The notes beneath the pieces are model-generated. The model had not been told where the DNA came from. It saw only the letters and a list, made by a program, of their open reading frames with translations, and did no database searches. The translations under genes were made by a program, and so were the position numbers. DNA of 64,000 nt, from the NCBI GenBank assembly GCA_017861315.1, contig JAGFXP010000001.1, forward strand, positions 1-64,000. Direction: 5' to 3'. Origin of the DNA: Bacillota bacterium (GTDB taxonomy: Bacteria; Bacillota; Clostridia; Clostridiales; Clostridiaceae). Below, piece after piece: positions 1 through 8,716 of this stretch. How positions within the stretch are numbered: position 1 is the stretch's first letter; each line of letters starts with the position of its first letter.

Positions 1-1
1 C

Positions 2-667
2 GACAAAACGGAGATCAAGCTCCTTGCCGAGCAGCTTACAGGGGTTAAACTCTACGCCGAGGCGCTCAGGGCGCAGACCCATGAATTCATGAACAAGCTT
101 CATGTGATTCTGGGAATGGTGCAGATGGGCAGCTTCGATGAACTGTCATCATATATCAGCAGGATAACCAGCAGCTACCAGGAGGAGGTTGGCTTCGTCC
201 TGCGCCGCATAAAGGATCCTGTCGTGGCTGGATTCATTATCGGTAAGATAAGCAATGCGAGGGAAGAAAACATAGAGATAAGCCTTGACGCGGAGGCATA
301 CCTGCCGGAATCCGGGTACGCGGAGACGAGCCACAAGGTGGTAACCATCGTAGGCAATCTTATTGACAATGCAATGGACGCAGTTGAGGCTTCAGACAGC
401 AAGGTGGTGGACGTCGATTTCCAGCATGAGGCCGGGTGGCTGAACATGGAAGTGAGCGACAGCGGGAAGGGGATTCCGGACGAGGTCCGCAGTCATATTT
501 TTGAAAAAGGATATTCAACAAAGGGCGATGGGCGCGGGATCGGGCTCTATCTGGTTAAGCAGAGCGTAGAATCCCTGGGAGGGGAGATAGAACTTTTCTC
601 CAAGCCAGGCGAAGGGACCCAGGTTCTGGTCCGCATACCATACACCAGCAAGGAGGAGTCGGTTTGA
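2..667 (+). CDS. CitA/DcuS-type sensor histidine kinase, C-terminal part (5' end outside window)
   Basis: The frame is open from base 2 and the gene starts before the window. The first visible residues hold the H-box RAQTHEFMNKLH (phospho-acceptor His in THEF). A HATPase_c domain follows with the N-box GNLIDNAMDA, G1 DSGKGIP and G2 GRGIGLYLV. The ATG at 89 lies after the His and cannot be the start. The TGA stop overlaps the next gene's TTG start, so kinase and regulator are translationally coupled. Kinases of this family sense citrate, malate or C4-dicarboxylates through an extracytoplasmic PAS domain, which is not visible here. The downstream transporter and malic enzyme make a malate or citrate sensor likely (inference). 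Confidence 0.9.
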   Translation, partial: DKTEIKLLAEQLTGVKLYAEALRAQTHEFMNKLHVILGMVQMGSFDELSSYISRITSSYQEEVGFVLRRIKDPVVAGFIIGKISNAREENIEISLDAEAYLPESGYAETSHKVVTIVGNLIDNAMDAVEASDSKVVDVDFQHEAGWLNMEVSDSGKGIPDEVRSHIFEKGYSTKGDGRGIGLYLVKQSVESLGGEIELFSKPGEGTQVLVRIPYTSKEESV

Positions 668-1371
668 TAAAAGTTTTGATAGTTGAAGATGACCCCATGG
701 TTGCGGAATTCAACAGGCGCTACCTCAAGCAGATAGAGGGCTTCGAGCTGGTATCTGCGGTTCAGACGGGGGACCAGGCTCTCAAGGTGATGCAGGAGAA
801 AGATGTCGACCTCATCCTTCTGGACATTTTCCTTCCCGGAATAAACGGCCTGGAGCTTCTTGCACAGATAAGGGAGATCGATAAGGAAGCGGATGTCATA
901 CTGGTGACCGCGGCAAGGGATGTGCAGACCATAAAGAAAGCTCTGAAGCTGGGTGCCGTAGATTACCTGGTGAAGCCCTTTGAGTTCGAGCGCTTCAGAG
1001 CGGCGCTTACAGCCTACAGGGAGACACACAGGCTCATTAGGCACAAGGAGGAGCTGAGCCAGGAGGAGTTGGACAGGCTGTTCGCATACAAAGAACAGGC
1101 GCCGGAGGAGAGGCCGCTGCCAAAGGGGCTTGACAGGAAAACGCTTAAAAAGGTCTGGGAGGCCATAAAGCATTTCGGCGACAGGCCTTTCTCCACGGAC
1201 GAGCTTTCGGCGTCCGTGGGCATCTCAAGGGTTTCGATCCGGAAGTACATTGAATTCCTGGCAGACATAGAGATCCTGAGCATGGACATCGAGTACGGTT
1301 CAGTAGGGCGCCCCATCTACAAGTACAGATGCCTGGACGCTGACATCAGAAAGATAAAACAATACATTTAA
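664..1371 (+). CDS. CitB/DcuR-type response regulator
   Basis: A 235-residue response regulator. The receiver domain covers about residues 1-120, with the acidic pair at EDD (8-10), phospho-acceptor Asp54 in ILLDIFLPG and a Lys in LVKPFEF. A C-terminal helix-turn-helix lies at about 165-230 (PFSTDELSASVGISRVSIRKY), as in the CitB/DcuR family. It starts at TTG 664, overlapping the kinase stop by 4 bases, with GGAGG just upstream. A perfect 15-bp hairpin ends the transcript directly after the stop codon. It probably activates the transporter and malic enzyme genes that follow; this rests on gene order only. Confidence 0.93.
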   Translation: MIKVLIVEDDPMVAEFNRRYLKQIEGFELVSAVQTGDQALKVMQEKDVDLILLDIFLPGINGLELLAQIREIDKEADVILVTAARDVQTIKKALKLGAVDYLVKPFEFERFRAALTAYRETHRLIRHKEELSQEELDRLFAYKEQAPEERPLPKGLDRKTLKKVWEAIKHFGDRPFSTDELSASVGISRVSIRKYIEFLADIEILSMDIEYGSVGRPIYKYRCLDADIRKIKQYI

Positions 1372-1405
1372 CCGAAAAACCGGCTATCATGCCGGTTTTT
1401 CGGTT
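1370..1405 (+). terminator. Rho-independent terminator after the two-component operon
   Basis: Perfect 15-bp stem (AACCGAAAAACCGGC, 1370-1384; partner arm 1391-1405) with a 6-base loop. The T-run lies inside the 3' arm, and the A-rich 5' arm would let it work in both directions. The first stem bases overlap the regulator's stop codon. Confidence 0.85.
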
Positions 1406-1449
1406 ACTTTAATTACAAAACTATTTACAAAGTTCAATATACTATATTA

Positions 1450-1463
1450 TTAAAACGTTTCCA
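1450..1463 (+). promoter_or_regulatory. Candidate cre (CcpA) site overlapping the transporter promoter
   Basis: TTAAAACGTTTCCA matches the Bacillota cre consensus TGWAARCGYTWNCW at all but one fixed position. It sits directly upstream of a TATAAT (1466-1471), between the probable -35 and -10 regions, a position where CcpA represses. That the organism has CcpA is inferred; the match is seen in the sequence. Confidence 0.5.
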
Positions 1464-1504
1464 AATATAATTGCCTTAACAAATATATTTAGGGGGTATT
1501 AGAT

Positions 1505-2833
1505 TTGGATAACACGGCACAATTAACTCGTGAAGTATCGTCAACTAGTTTTTTCTCAAAGGTTTTAAACTATAAAGTGGGGGTTCTTCCTCTGCCGCTG
1601 TACCTGGTTCTGGCAAGCGTTGTGTTCGCGGCTGCATATTTAGGAAAACTTCCGGCTGACATGATAGGCGGGTTTGCAATAATTATGGTCATGGGTATAT
1701 TCCTGGGCGACCTTGGCAGCAAGATACCTGTTCTCAAGATCATCGGAGGACCTGCCATACTTGCAATATTCGTTCCTTCCTTCCTGGTTGGCATGAACCT
1801 GCTTCACCCGGCTGCAATTGAATCGATCACAGGCATAATGAAAAAGTCAAACTTCCTTTACCTTTACATCTCATGTCTGGTTGCAGGCAGCATACTGGGA
1901 ATGAACAGAAAGATCCTCGTTCAGGGATTCATGAGAATGTTCGCTCCGCTGGTTGTGGGAACAATGGCAGCCATAGCTGCAGGCATCTCGGTAGGATTGC
2001 TGTTCGGCTACACACCTTACAAAACATTCTTCTTCATCGTAATGCCTATAATGGGCGGCGGAATAGGAGAAGGAATACTTCCGCTTTCGCTGTCATACGC
2101 GGAGATACTCAACAAGGGACAGGAAGAATTCATAGCCCTTATGATCCCTGCCGCGATGCTCGGAAACATAGTGGCAATAGTCTCGGCAGCGCTTCTTAAG
2201 CGCCTTGGCGAAAAGAAGACAGAACTGAACGGAAACGGAATGCTGGTCAAGACAGACGACGACCAGGAGGTCCTCAAAGAACAGAAGTCAGATAAGCCTG
2301 TAGATTTCTCGCTCATGGGAGCAGGGCTTCTTATCGCATGCTGCCTGTTCATATTCGGGGGACTTGCAAGCAAATTCGTGCCGATCCCCGGACCGGTGCT
2401 CATGATCTTCACAGCTGCCCTGATAAAGGTGTTCAAGCTGATGCCTGCAAAGATGGAGCAGGGTGCGTTCCACATGTACAAATTTATATCGGGCAGCCTG
2501 ACATACCCGCTCATGGTAGGGCTCGGAGTGCTGTTCGTGCCATGGAACCAGATCGTGGCGGCAATCACGCCTGCATACATCGCCATATGCCTTTCAACTG
2601 TACTTGCTATGATATCGTCAGGCTTCTTCGTAGGAAAGCTAATGAACATGTATCCTGTTGAGTCTGCCATAGTAACGGCATGCCACAGCGGCTTAGGCGG
2701 AACAGGCGACGTTGCAATACTTTCAGCGTCTAACAGGATGGAGCTCATGCCTTTCGCACAGATAGCAACAAGGATAGGCGGAGCAAGCATGATAGTTGTT
2801 GCATCCCTTCTGATGAAGATGGTAACTTCGTAA
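1505..2833 (+). CDS. 2-hydroxycarboxylate transporter (2HCT family; malate/citrate:Na+ or exchange type)
   Basis: A 442-residue membrane protein with about eleven hydrophobic segments. It begins at TTG 1505, 8 bases after AGGGGG (1491-1496); no better start lies nearby. The family signature is the pair of GGxG loops: MGGGIGEGILPLS near residue 185 and CHSGLGGTGDVAI near 395, which form the re-entrant substrate and cation site in CitS/MaeP proteins. The family moves malate, citrate or lactate in symport with Na+/H+ or by precursor/product exchange. It lies between a CitA/DcuS-type two-component system and malic enzyme, which favours malate. No oxaloacetate decarboxylase or citrate lyase gene is in the window, so citrate fermentation is less supported. 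Confidence 0.93.
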   Translation: MDNTAQLTREVSSTSFFSKVLNYKVGVLPLPLYLVLASVVFAAAYLGKLPADMIGGFAIIMVMGIFLGDLGSKIPVLKIIGGPAILAIFVPSFLVGMNLLHPAAIESITGIMKKSNFLYLYISCLVAGSILGMNRKILVQGFMRMFAPLVVGTMAAIAAGISVGLLFGYTPYKTFFFIVMPIMGGGIGEGILPLSLSYAEILNKGQEEFIALMIPAAMLGNIVAIVSAALLKRLGEKKTELNGNGMLVKTDDDQEVLKEQKSDKPVDFSLMGAGLLIACCLFIFGGLASKFVPIPGPVLMIFTAALIKVFKLMPAKMEQGAFHMYKFISGSLTYPLMVGLGVLFVPWNQIVAAITPAYIAICLSTVLAMISSGFFVGKLMNMYPVESAIVTACHSGLGGTGDVAILSASNRMELMPFAQIATRIGGASMIVVASLLMKMVTS

Positions 2834-2863
2834 AACTGATAAAATTAATTGGAGGAATAGTTA

Positions 2864-4084
2864 ATGAGCACAATTCAGGAACAGTCATTGAAAATGCACA
2901 AAGATTTAGCAGGCAAAATTGAACTATGCAGCAAGGTTGAGGTCAAGTCAAGCATGGACCTCAGCCTGGCGTACACACCCGGCGTAGCTGAGCCATGCAG
3001 GGTTATAGCCGGGAATCCGGAAGCGGTTTACGATTACACTGCAAAAGGGAACCTTGTTGCAGTTGTTTCGGACGGCACAGCGGTCCTGGGACTTGGCGAT
3101 ATCGGCCCTATGGCGGCGATGCCTGTCATGGAGGGAAAAGCTGTCCTTTTCAAAAAGTTTGCTGATGTCGATGCTTTCCCTATATGCATTGCCACAAAAA
3201 ATGTGGACGAGATAGTGAGCCTTGTGAAAGCTCTCGAACCTACCTTTGGCGGAATCAACCTCGAAGACATTTCCGCACCGCGCTGCTTCGAAATCGAGAG
3301 AAGGCTTAAGGAAGAAATGGACATACCGGTTTTCCATGACGACCAGCACGGAACAGCAATAGTCGTTCTTTCGGCCTTGATCAACGCGCTCAGGGTTGTG
3401 GGCAAAAATTTAGAGGATGTGAAGCTCGTGCTCAACGGTGCAGGTTCTGCAGGTATCGCTATCACAAAGCTCCTCCTAGCGGCAGGCTTGAAAAATGCAT
3501 TGCTTGTGGACAGGGCTGGTATCCTCTGCAGCGGCGAAGCTTGGATGAACGAAGCGCAGGCATCGATGGCGGAGGTTACAAACCGGGACAAGGTAAGCGG
3601 CAGCTTAATCGACGCTATCAAAGGCGCCGATGTGTTCATTGGTGTTTCAGCACCAGGAGTGCTGACTAAAGAAATGGTAAGAACTATGAATCCGGATGCA
3701 GTGATTTTCGCTATGGCTAATCCGACTCCCGAGATATTCCCGGAAGAGGCTCTGGCTGCTGGCGCAGCGGTGGTAGGAACAGGCCGTTCAGACTATCCGA
3801 ACCAGGTCAATAACGTGCTTGCATTCCCGGGCATATTCAGGGGAGCGCTTGATGTGCGTGCAAGCAACATCACCGAAGAGATGAAGGTAGCTGCAGCATA
3901 TGCGATTGCAGGTATAATTTCCGACGAGGAATTGAACAATGAGTATATAATTCCAAAAGCTTTTGACCCCAGGGTTGCGCCGGACGTCGCTGCTGCAGTA
4001 GCTCAGGCAGCTATAGACTGCGGTGTTGCAAGAAAAGAAATGGACATTGACTCTATAAGGAAGCGCGTAAGCCAGCTTTCATAA
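2864..4084 (+). CDS. Malic enzyme (malate dehydrogenase, oxaloacetate-decarboxylating)
   Basis: A 406-residue enzyme of the short bacterial malic enzyme class that turns L-malate into pyruvate and CO2 with NAD(P)+. Visible motifs are SLAYTPGVAEPC near residue 32, the metal and substrate site FHDDQHGTA near 160, the Rossmann motif NGAGSAGIA near 190, and FAMANPTPEI near 287. ATG 2864 follows GGAGGA. The gap to the transporter is 30 bases, so the two are one operon that imports and decarboxylates malate. A 19-bp terminator hairpin follows. The NAD versus NADP preference cannot be read safely. Confidence 0.94.
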   Translation: MSTIQEQSLKMHKDLAGKIELCSKVEVKSSMDLSLAYTPGVAEPCRVIAGNPEAVYDYTAKGNLVAVVSDGTAVLGLGDIGPMAAMPVMEGKAVLFKKFADVDAFPICIATKNVDEIVSLVKALEPTFGGINLEDISAPRCFEIERRLKEEMDIPVFHDDQHGTAIVVLSALINALRVVGKNLEDVKLVLNGAGSAGIAITKLLLAAGLKNALLVDRAGILCSGEAWMNEAQASMAEVTNRDKVSGSLIDAIKGADVFIGVSAPGVLTKEMVRTMNPDAVIFAMANPTPEIFPEEALAAGAAVVGTGRSDYPNQVNNVLAFPGIFRGALDVRASNITEEMKVAAAYAIAGIISDEELNNEYIIPKAFDPRVAPDVAAAVAQAAIDCGVARKEMDIDSIRKRVSQLS

Positions 4085-4093
4085 ATCAAATAT

Positions 4094-4136
4094 AAAAAGC
4101 TGAAGGGATCCGATAACGGATCCCTTCAGCTTTTTT
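4094..4136. terminator. Strong, probably bidirectional terminator
   Basis: A 19-bp perfect stem (AAAAAGCTGAAGGGATCCG, 4094-4112; partner 4117-4135) with loop ATAA and a T-run to 4136. It ends malic enzyme transcription and, read on the other strand, also lies just beyond the stop of the convergent UPF0316 gene. Confidence 0.9.
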
Positions 4137-4144
4137 ATTCGGAT

Positions 4145-4675
4145 TTAGATTTCAGCATGAACATTCATTCCGCCAACCTTTCCGTAGGTTTTGGTGATTG
4201 ATTTCACGGACATATTTACGTTTCCGTGCTCTGCCAGCATCTTGTGGAAACATTCGAACTGGTTCCGTGGCAAGATGATTCTGAGTATCAATCGTTCGGT
4301 GCCCTCAATGCCGTAGCCCATGGTCGTGGTTACTGAATATCCCTGCTCGCGCAGCGTATCAGCCAGAATCTTACCCTGGACAGGATGCTTGTATACATCT
4401 ATTTCAAACAGGCCGAATGCCAGTTTTTTTTCAATCATGCTGCCTAAAAAGACTCCAAACATTTTGCCGGCAGCAAAAGCCAGAACAAATCCGTAACCAG
4501 AGGAATTTGTAGTAAGCTTGAATGCATAAACAAATATGATGGCATCTATAAACGTGGTTAAATAAACAGGCTTGATAGCCTTCTGCGCCAGGAATGTTGT
4601 TTTAAGATTTCCCAGACAGGTTCCAAACACATTCAATGCGAATATGATCAGTAAATTGATTAAAGTATTTAACAT
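4145..4675 (-). CDS. UPF0316 (DUF5698/DUF2179-like) membrane protein
   Basis: A 176-residue protein with three N-terminal membrane segments (about residues 3-22, 34-52, 58-77) and a soluble C-terminal DUF2179-like domain of about 85 residues. The chosen start at 4675 has GGAAGGAG 6 bases upstream; a longer frame to 4720 would run into a hairpin and lacks such a site. The segment DVYKHPVQGKILADTLREQGYSV-like and the TTTMGYGIEGTERLI region fit the UPF0316 layout. Function is unknown; DUF2179 domains are often thought to bind small ligands. It is transcribed alone, convergent with malic enzyme. Confidence 0.8.
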   Translation of the reverse strand: MLNTLINLLIIFALNVFGTCLGNLKTTFLAQKAIKPVYLTTFIDAIIFVYAFKLTTNSSGYGFVLAFAAGKMFGVFLGSMIEKKLAFGLFEIDVYKHPVQGKILADTLREQGYSVTTTMGYGIEGTERLILRIILPRNQFECFHKMLAEHGNVNMSVKSITKTYGKVGGMNVHAEI

Positions 4676-4686
4676 TTTTTCTCCTT

Positions 4687-4727
4687 CCAAAAAAATAAAA
4701 TACCCCTGTCTGAGCAACAAGAGGTAT
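4687..4727 (-). terminator. Terminator-like hairpin in the 5' leader of the UPF0316 gene (attenuator candidate)
   Basis: On the minus strand an 8-bp stem (ATACCTCT with AGGGGTAT, one U-G pair; 4727-4720 and 4707-4700) is followed at once by a T-rich tract (TTTTATTTTTTT), just upstream of the Shine-Dalgarno site. A terminator between promoter and start codon suggests regulated read-through. No known riboswitch class was recognised in the short leader. Confidence 0.45.
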
Positions 4728-4761
4728 CGATTAATTTCCTTTAAATTGTGATGACTATACT

Positions 4762-4790
4762 ATTGTAACACAGTATTTCGCTTTTGTCGA
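4762..4790 (-). promoter_or_regulatory. SigA-type promoter for the UPF0316 gene
   Basis: On the minus strand TCGACA (4790-4785), a 17-base spacer and TACAAT (4767-4762). It lies about 35 bases upstream of the leader hairpin. Confidence 0.55.
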
Positions 4791-4940
4791 ATTATGTCCG
4801 ATTTGCTCGTTTGGATATGATTTTTCCGGGGTTATAGCAGCTATAAAATTCACTTATCGGAATATTCTGAAAAAATCTTGTAATCATCTAAAACCTGCTA
4901 TATACTTGTATCAAGAAATAACAAAATACTCATTTTTTTA

Positions 4941-4976
4941 CAGAAAAGTGTTTGATAAATATCAAACATTTTTCTG
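4941..4976. promoter_or_regulatory. 36-bp inverted-repeat operator upstream of molybdenum hydroxylase operon 1
   Basis: Arms of 17 bases (CAGAAAAGTGTTTGATA, 4941-4957; complementary arm 4960-4976) with one mismatch and an AA centre. The core TGTTTGATA/TATCAAACA is perfect. The two-base centre is too short for an RNA loop, so a protein-binding DNA operator is likelier than a terminator. It ends 52 bases before the GTG start. A second, smaller palindrome TTATAGCAGCTATAA lies at 4832-4846. Confidence 0.55.
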
Positions 4977-5028
4977 CGGAAAAGAAAGCGGCAGTGTCAA
5001 CTAAAAAACAATTCAAGGGGGTAATGAG

Positions 5029-5901
5029 GTGTTAAAACAGTACGTATTAGCAAAATCAATGGACGATGTACTCAAATGCTTTAAGGAGTATCCAGGCGAA
5101 GCGCGAATTATTGCCGGCGGAACGGATCTGGTCCTGGACATGGAATCGGGGAAGGTTCAGTGCAGCTGCCTGGTCGACATCACCGGGATTGATGAGCTGC
5201 AGAAAATCGAAATGACTGACCAGAACGTAATAATAGGCGCGGCGGTCACCCACAGCGAAGTGAACAGATCTGAATTAATTAAAGCGACAGCTGCAGTATT
5301 ATCCCAGGCCTGCGGAACAGTCGGATCGCTCCAGATCAGGAATATCGCTACGGTTGTCGGGAATGTTGTCAACGGGCAGCCTGCAGCAGATGCTGCTGTT
5401 GCGCTGATGGCCCTTGGAGCAGAAGCGGAGATTGCCTGCCTGAGCGGCACAAGAAACGTACCCCTGGAAGAATTTTATGCGGGGCTTGGAAAGACAAACG
5501 TCGACTGCAGCAACGAAATAGTGACCTCTGTTAAATTCCCTGCCCTGAAAGAGAATCAGGGATCTTCCTTTGTGAGATTCGCGCAGAGGGAGGCTTTAGC
5601 GCTGCCTATGCTTAACGTGGCAGTATCACTTTCGCTGAACGGGGACAAGACTATCGAATGGGTAAGGATAGCAATGGCTCCTGTAGGCCCGAAGCCGATG
5701 AGGGCGAGAAGTGCCGAGCAAATGCTGACAGGCAGTGAGATAAGCGGTGAACTGTTTGAAAAAGCAGCCGAAGAAGCCTTGAAAGAAGCCTGTCCAAGGG
5801 ACAGCGCCTTGAGGGGAACAGCTGAATACCGAAAGGATGTATTGCCGGTATTGGTAAGAAGGGCACTCGAGGCTGCGGTAGCGTCAATAAAATGCTTCTA
5901 A
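5029..5901 (+). CDS. Molybdenum hydroxylase FAD subunit (XdhB/CoxM-like), operon 1
   Basis: A 290-residue FAD-binding subunit of the xanthine dehydrogenase family, which passes electrons from the molybdenum site by way of the 2Fe-2S clusters to an acceptor. The FAD motifs are IIAGGTDLVLDM near residue 28 and TVVGNVVNGQPAADAAVAL near 107, the usual TIGGN(I)A...PAAD pattern in altered form. A CO dehydrogenase flavoprotein C-terminal domain follows from about 180. GTG 5029 follows AAGGGGG by 7 bases. It is the first of three genes in flavin, iron-sulfur, molybdenum order. The substrate is not known; a purine, other N-heterocycle or aldehyde is possible. Confidence 0.9.
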   Translation: MLKQYVLAKSMDDVLKCFKEYPGEARIIAGGTDLVLDMESGKVQCSCLVDITGIDELQKIEMTDQNVIIGAAVTHSEVNRSELIKATAAVLSQACGTVGSLQIRNIATVVGNVVNGQPAADAAVALMALGAEAEIACLSGTRNVPLEEFYAGLGKTNVDCSNEIVTSVKFPALKENQGSSFVRFAQREALALPMLNVAVSLSLNGDKTIEWVRIAMAPVGPKPMRARSAEQMLTGSEISGELFEKAAEEALKEACPRDSALRGTAEYRKDVLPVLVRRALEAAVASIKCF

Positions 5902-5925
5902 TAGAAAACGGGGGAGGTTTTTTTA

Positions 5926-6423
5926 GTGGATAAAATGATTTTGGAATTCAGATTGAACGGAGAAGAAGTAGAGATATTAGTTTCGCCGGATGAGATCCTT
6001 CTTGATGTTTTAAGGGACAGGTTCAATTTTACCGGAACAAAGAAGGGCTGCGGCAAAGGCGAGTGCGGTGCGTGCACGGTAATAATAAACGGAAACGCTG
6101 TCAATTCCTGCATGCTTCCTGCAATGAAGGCCATGGGCAAGGACGTCCAGACTATCGAGGGAATAGGCACCCCGGAAAACCTGCATCCGCTTCAGCAGAC
6201 ATTCATTGAGGAGGGGGCAATACAGTGCGGTTTCTGTACTCCTGGAATGATAATGTCGTCAAAGGCGCTGCTGGATAATAACCAGTCACCGACCAGGGAA
6301 GAGATAAAGGAAGCGATATCGGGCAACATCTGCCGATGCACAGGCTATGTGAAAATTGAACAGGCTGTACTGTCTGCAGCTAATAGAATGAAAGCTCAGA
6401 AATCAGTAGGGGAGGGAGAATAG
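5926..6423 (+). CDS. Molybdenum hydroxylase 2Fe-2S subunit, operon 1
   Basis: A 165-residue two-cluster iron-sulfur subunit. The plant-ferredoxin-type cluster is held by GCGKGECGACTV with the distant Cys in NSCML (residues about 42-65). The second cluster is held by QCGFCTPGM and GNICRCTGY (about 99-136). GTG 5926 follows GGGGGAGG. The stop overlaps the next GTG start by one base, which fits coupled translation of a 1:1:1 complex. Confidence 0.93.
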   Translation: MDKMILEFRLNGEEVEILVSPDEILLDVLRDRFNFTGTKKGCGKGECGACTVIINGNAVNSCMLPAMKAMGKDVQTIEGIGTPENLHPLQQTFIEEGAIQCGFCTPGMIMSSKALLDNNQSPTREEIKEAISGNICRCTGYVKIEQAVLSAANRMKAQKSVGEGE

Positions 6424-8708
6424 TGAATAAAGAATATTCTGTAGTAGGTAAGAATATCGTCAAGCTGGATTCCATAGAGAAAGCCACTGGAGCGGCCACA
6501 TTCACATGTGACTTCAAACTCCCTAACATGCTTTACGGGAAGGTGCTCAGAAGCCCGCATCCTCACGCAAGGATCGTCAGCATTGATACGAGCAAAGCCG
6601 AGGCTCTGCCGGGTGTCAAAGCTGTTGCTACATATAAAAACACCTCCAGGGTGCTGTTCAACACATCGGCGACCGCTACATTCACAATCCCTCCGCTGGT
6701 GCCGGTAGTGGATCAGTATATATTTGACTCCGTTGTAAGGTATGTGGGGGATGAGGTTGCAGCTGTGGCGGCAGTTTCGAAAAGGATAGCGGAGGAAGCG
6801 CTGAAACTTATAGAAGTGGAATATGAAGTGCTTGAACCTGTATACGATCCTCTGGAAGCCATGAAAGAGGGCGCGCCCATCTTGCACAGCCATACTGAAA
6901 GCAAGAATGTGCCTGGTGAAAAGATCCATATAGAAATGGGTGATTTGGATAGAGGCTTTGCAGAGGCGGACAGGGTGTACGAACACACCTTCAAGCTGCC
7001 TGTACAGAAGCAGGCACAGCTGGAAACCCAGGGTGCTGTAGCAAAGATTGGAGTGGACGGAAGCATAACAGTCTGGTCCACAACACAGACCCCTCATCCG
7101 ACAAAGAGGATCATAGGATCCATATTCAACGTCCCTTACAGCAAGGTCAGGGTGCTCAATCCGCCGTATATCGGCGGAGGCTTCGGCGTGCGCATAGGCC
7201 TTTCGGCAAAGGCTGAGCCGATAGCTGTCGCGCTTGCACTGCTGTCAAAGCAGCCGGTGAAGGTTGTTTATGACAGGAAAGAAGATTTCATAGCATCCGA
7301 CACAAGGCACGGCGGATACGTGACTGTTAAGACGGGGGTCAAGAATGACGGCACATTCACCGCAAGAAAACTCGAAGGCATTTTGAACGGCGGGGCATAC
7401 TGCAGCTGGAGCACAGAGGCGCCCGGGGTGCTTGGCGCAATGGGGCTGTCGCTATATTACTGCCCTAACCAGATGTACGACGGTCACAGCGTTTACACGA
7501 ATACCACTCCGGCGGGAGCGATGAGAGGCTTCGGAAACCCTCAGGCAATGTTCGCGATAGATTCCCAGATGGACATAATCGCGGAGGATCTGAACATCGA
7601 TCCGCTGGAAATCAGAAGAAAGAATATTATGCGTGTAGGACAGCCTTGGGTGCTTCCTTATCCTTGCCTCAGTTCAGGCCTTGAGGAATGCATGGACAAG
7701 GGTGCTGCAACCATAGGCTGGGATCGAAGGGGCAAGCTGAACGCAGGAAACAGCAAAAAACGCCGCGGAATAGGAATGGGCATAGGCACACATGTATCAA
7801 ATGCATGGCCGTTCTGCGGGGACTATTCTAATGCATATGTAACAATCCAGCAGGACGGATCTGTACATTTGGCAAGCGGTATACCTGATATGGGGACCGG
7901 AAACACCACTGCACTGAAGCAGATGGTCGCTGAAACCCTGGGAGTGGAATTCGATAATGTCAGGATAACCTATGGGGACACGGAATCAACTCCGTTCGAA
8001 ATCGGAAGCCACGCTAGCAGGACCTGCTATGCTTCCGGCACAGCTGTGGTTGCGGCAGCCAACGATGCCAGAGACAAGGTGCTTGCATTTGCAGCAAAAA
8101 CACTTGGAACAGCGAAGGAGGATCTGGATATCCTGGATGCCGCCATTTGCTCATCATCAAATCCGGAAATGAAAATGGCGCTGAGCGATGCAGCGCTGAA
8201 GGCCCACGAGCAGGGGCAGCAGTTCATAGGCGTTGGAAGCATCATACCTCAGAACGCTCCTCCGTATCTTGCACAGTTTGCTGAGGTCGAGGTGGATCTG
8301 GAGACTGGAAAAGTCAAGGTTGTGAAACTGGTCGGAGCCAACGATGTCGGCAAAGCCATCAACCCTCTGGTGGTTGAAGGCCAGCTGGAAGGCGGGCTGG
8401 CTATGGGTATCGGCTACACGCTGACAGAAGAAATAAAATATGATTCAAAAGGAAGACAGCTCAATACAAGCTTCGAGAAATACGTGCTTCCGACAGCGAT
8501 GGACATAACAGAGCTTCAGACGATAATCGTGGAGGCAAACGATCCTACCGGGCCATTCGGCGCGAAGGGTGTGGGTGAAACTGGCCTCGTAGCAACAGCC
8601 CCTGCAATTGCAAATGCAGTGTATGACGCTATCGGGATACGCTTCTTTGAGATACCTCTCACAGAGGAAAGGGTATACAGGGCCATCAAAAAAGAAGGTA
8701 TAGAATAA
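6423..8708 (+). CDS. Molybdenum hydroxylase large (molybdopterin) subunit, operon 1
   Basis: A 761-residue catalytic subunit of the xanthine dehydrogenase family with both aldehyde oxidase/xanthine dehydrogenase domains. Visible motifs are GGGFGVRIG near residue 245 (most relatives have GGGFGGK), AGAMRGFGNPQ near 362, and the base-catalyst motif GVGETG with Glu719 near the C-terminus. The protein activates water at the molybdenum centre to hydroxylate its substrate. Start GTG 6423 has GGGAGGG upstream. The operon carries no maturation genes; YqeB, MoeA-like and MoaA lie 46 kb away beside the second hydroxylase and may serve both. The substrate cannot be assigned. Confidence 0.9.
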   Translation: MNKEYSVVGKNIVKLDSIEKATGAATFTCDFKLPNMLYGKVLRSPHPHARIVSIDTSKAEALPGVKAVATYKNTSRVLFNTSATATFTIPPLVPVVDQYIFDSVVRYVGDEVAAVAAVSKRIAEEALKLIEVEYEVLEPVYDPLEAMKEGAPILHSHTESKNVPGEKIHIEMGDLDRGFAEADRVYEHTFKLPVQKQAQLETQGAVAKIGVDGSITVWSTTQTPHPTKRIIGSIFNVPYSKVRVLNPPYIGGGFGVRIGLSAKAEPIAVALALLSKQPVKVVYDRKEDFIASDTRHGGYVTVKTGVKNDGTFTARKLEGILNGGAYCSWSTEAPGVLGAMGLSLYYCPNQMYDGHSVYTNTTPAGAMRGFGNPQAMFAIDSQMDIIAEDLNIDPLEIRRKNIMRVGQPWVLPYPCLSSGLEECMDKGAATIGWDRRGKLNAGNSKKRRGIGMGIGTHVSNAWPFCGDYSNAYVTIQQDGSVHLASGIPDMGTGNTTALKQMVAETLGVEFDNVRITYGDTESTPFEIGSHASRTCYASGTAVVAAANDARDKVLAFAAKTLGTAKEDLDILDAAICSSSNPEMKMALSDAALKAHEQGQQFIGVGSIIPQNAPPYLAQFAEVEVDLETGKVKVVKLVGANDVGKAINPLVVEGQLEGGLAMGIGYTLTEEIKYDSKGRQLNTSFEKYVLPTAMDITELQTIIVEANDPTGPFGAKGVGETGLVATAPAIANAVYDAIGIRFFEIPLTEERVYRAIKKEGIE

Positions 8709-8716
8709 CTGATCAC

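Noticed and set aside
2017-2790. 257-codon open frame antisense to the 2HCT transporter
   Set aside because: It lies wholly inside a well-supported gene, has no ribosome site or recognisable domain, and reflects the codon bias of the sense strand. The same holds for the long antisense frames at 17604-18374, 6396-7097 and 27797-28465.
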